From the NCBI GenBank assembly GCA_023846275.1, contig CM043869.1:19067501-19131500 (forward strand): a stretch of DNA of 64,000 nucleotides, written 5' to 3'. Every line of letters begins with the position of its first letter. Positions within the stretch are counted from its first letter, which is position 1. The notes below the pieces were generated by a model, which was not told the origin of the DNA, made no database searches, and saw nothing but the letters and a program-made list of their open reading frames with translations. The stretch comes from Vanilla planifolia. Lineage: Eukaryota > Streptophyta > Magnoliopsida > Asparagales > Orchidaceae. Shown piece by piece: positions 61,724 to 64,000 of this stretch. The translations under genes were made by a program, and so were the position numbers.

Positions 61724-64000
61724 ATGATCAAAATCTCAGTGTGGAACATTAGGGGCATCCAGGGCAAGAAGTCAAGGAATTTCTTGCAGAGATTTGTAAA
61801 GGAATGAAAAATTAAGGTGGTGACCCTTGTAGAGATGAGAGCCCAAAGTTTCACAAGAAAAGATACTAATTGGCTGCTGGGCAGAGATTGGAGCTATGCG
61901 GTTCAACCCTCAGCAGAAAAGTTTGCAGGTATTGTATTAATGTGGAGAAGTCAGCTAGACGTCAAATTCATTAGATCATCGATGCATGTAGTGGCGTTTG
62001 AGGTTGGGATGAAAGGGGATGTTAAGCTCAAGTGTTGCGTGGTCTATGGCTCGAAGGAGCAATATAAACGAAGGGAGGTGTGGGATTTCTTAAGGGAGGA
62101 GTCTGTGAGTGCTAGACCTCTCATAGTAGCGGGAGATTTCAACCTTGTTATGTCGCAATATGAGAAGAGGGGGGAAGGAAATTCACATATGGCAATGGGC
62201 AACAAGAATTTTTGAACGTTATGTAGGAACTTCAACTAGTGGACCTAAAGTTTGCTGGGAATAAGTTCACATGGTGCAATGGAAAGCTGGGTGGCACAAA
62301 GATTCTTGAGAGGCTAGATAGGGCACTAATGAATATCACATGCTTGCATGCTTTCCCTGGTTGCTCAGTCATGCACTTGGCTCGAATTGTTTATGACCAT
62401 TGTCCACTGCTTATTGAAGTGGACGACAGGAAAAAATTGGATAGGAAACGTAGAATCCAGTTCGAGAGTGTCTGGCTGGAATTTTCGAAGGCAGTTGGGG
62501 TAGTGCACCAGGCTTGGAGTAGGCGGACTAAGGGGAACCACATGGAGGGTCTATCGACCAAATTCCATAGATCACTTGTGGCATTACGTAAGAGGCGTAA
62601 GACAGAAATGGGGAAATCATTAGTGGCAATGTGGATTGGAGTTAAGCATTAACAAGTTGCAAATAAAGGAGTCGCATGAGCGGTTGGACGCTGAGGAACA
62701 TCGACGCCTTGGGCAATTGATCCTTGCCTTTCATTATGGTTTTGTGTTAGAAGAAAGATGGTGGTAGCAAAGGGCCAAAATTCATTAGGCTCAGTTGGGC
62801 GACTGCAACACTCGTTTTTTTCATGCGATTGCCACTATGTGAATGCGCAGCAACTTCATTGCTTAGTTGAAGATGACTCGGGTGGCGGCCACATATGAAG
62901 GCATAAGCATGATCATTGAACCTTATTCCCAGGCAAAGTGGTGCGGCGTGAATGGTGCACCCCTTCACTGCAGTATGTGCCGCGCATTAGTATCAACAGT
63001 GCACAGGCAACCATGATGGCAAGCAGAGTGTCAAAGAAGGAGTTCATTTTGACTATTAGGGCCATTAGGAAGAACAAAGCACTGGGAATAAATGGGGTCA
63101 CTGTCAAGTTCATCCATGGCTACTTGGGAGATTACGCATAGAGATATCATCCGCACGGCTCTTACCTTTTTTGAGGAGAAGCAAATGTCGAAGACTTGGA
63201 AAGGCAACTTGTTGTCTTGATACCCAAAATTCAAGGTGCCGACAAGCCAGAGCACTTCCGTCCAATTAGTTTATGTAACGTGATCCATAATGCAATAGTA
63301 AGAATTCTGGTGGAGAGGCTTAAGTCGGTGCTGTCTAGCATCATATCCAGAGAGCAAGGGGCATTTGTCCCGGGAAGAAGCATTTCGGACAACATCTTCA
63401 TAGCTCAAAAGATGGCTTTAAGAATGCATTCCTCCACTGCCAAGACAGGACTTATGGCAATAAAAGTAGATATGAAGTAGGCCTATGATAATGTGAGATG
63501 GGATTTTGTAATGAGTATGCTTAAACTCATGGGTTTCCCTTGCATTTGGTGCGATTGGATTGAAGCATGTATCATGTATCCAAGGTTTGGGGTTCTGCTT
63601 AATGGGGCTCAGCTTCCATGGATTGAGGCACAGGGTGGCTAGCGACAGGGGGTGCCCTCTCTTGCCGTATCTTTTTACAATTGTGACGAAATACGTTTCT
63701 CTCATCACGCATGAATATGAGACGAGATCACTGCTTGGATTTCGGTGTGGAAAAAATGTGCAGCTAGTTTCGCACTTGCTGTACGCATACGATATTCTTT
63801 TGTATGCACCAACAACGTGTGAGGCTGCACGCACGGTTAAAAGAACCATGCAGGAATTTGGCACGATATTGGGGATGAGGGTAAACTTCGCGAAGTCGAA
63901 AGTTTACTTTAGTAAGGCTATGAGCACAAAGAGGAGGAAATTGGTTGCTAGAAAGTTACGAATGAATCGGGGGAATGTCTCTATTACCTTGGTATACCTA
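61724..64000 (+). pseudogene. LINE ORF2 (endonuclease-reverse transcriptase) remnant
   Basis: The frame starts at the ATG at 61724 with ISVWNIRGIQGKKSRNF and meets a stop near 61805. It then continues with KVVTLVEMRAQ and AGDFNLVMSQYEKRG. After another stop come GNKFTWCN, ERLDRALMN and YDHCPLLIEV, the conserved endonuclease catalytic motifs. RT begins near 63206 with LIPKIQGADKPEHFRPISLC and GAFVPGRSISDNIFIAQ. It is cut by a TAG at 63478 before AYDNVRWDF and shifts frame after RQG. The active-site box is YAYD (63782-63793) instead of YADD, a single-base change that would remove a catalytic aspartate. The remnant runs off the window. Confidence 0.85.

Larger units (their letters stand above)
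60356..64000 (+). mobile_element. Degenerate LINE (L1-type non-LTR retrotransposon), truncated by window edge
   Basis: The composition switches to near-balanced GC, and coding remnants follow in LINE order: a DUF4283-like gag region, a CCHC knuckle, an apurinic endonuclease, and reverse transcriptase continuing to the last base. The 5' end near 60356 probably reflects 5' truncation, because the gag domain starts partway through. Stops and frameshifts occur in every domain, so this copy cannot act on its own. The 3' tail lies beyond the window. Confidence 0.85.

Noticed and set aside
1..64000. CRISPR arrays, bacterial operons, organellar insertions, tRNA or rRNA genes
   Set aside because: The window is plant nuclear DNA; no regularly spaced repeats with unique spacers, organellar gene blocks or RNA gene signatures were seen.

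Overview
This window is nuclear DNA from a flowering plant. The evidence is spliced genes with GT-AG introns, plant-specific gene families, and LTR and LINE retrotransposons typical of angiosperms. The background is very AT-rich. The sequence alone does not fix the species. The first exon of the GUX gene reminds me of monocot members of that family, but this is only a hint.

Three intact protein genes can be modelled, all on the minus strand. (1) A pyridoxal-phosphate serine decarboxylase (SDC) at 11989-29270 has five coding exons. A 15.5-kb first intron separates exon 1 from a compact four-exon block. (2) An actin-depolymerizing factor at 38701-40521 encodes 139 residues in three coding exons, the first holding only the ATG. 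(3) A GT8 glucuronic-acid substitution of xylan (GUX) enzyme at 43352-56533 encodes 646 residues in four coding exons, with a 9.3-kb first intron. In all three the splice phases close exactly. The genes serve unrelated functions (ethanolamine/choline precursor supply, actin turnover, xylan decoration), and nothing suggests they work together.

The rest is decayed or mobile DNA. From 1 to 11.9 kb there is AT-rich intergenic sequence holding a triplicated GC-richer segment (about 6.1-6.5 kb), a broken aleurain-type cysteine protease (7.8-8.4 kb) and a broken VPS54 fragment (11.1-11.6 kb). SDC intron 1 carries gypsy remnants in both orientations, a copia pol remnant and a pair of long diverged direct repeats. 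From 34.1 to 38.2 kb there is a solo LTR into which a second solo LTR has inserted; each keeps a perfect 5-bp target-site duplication. A copia pol remnant (40.9-42.3 kb) abuts the ADF promoter. GUX intron 1 holds tandem repeats and an internally deleted gypsy-like element. A degenerate LINE starts near 60.36 kb and runs off the right edge.

I found no CRISPR array, tRNA or rRNA gene, gene cluster or convincing novel system. The points most worth a second look are the repeat-filled giant introns, the dated nesting of the two solo LTRs, the tandem repeats inside those LTRs, and the unexplained triplicated segment near 6.3 kb.
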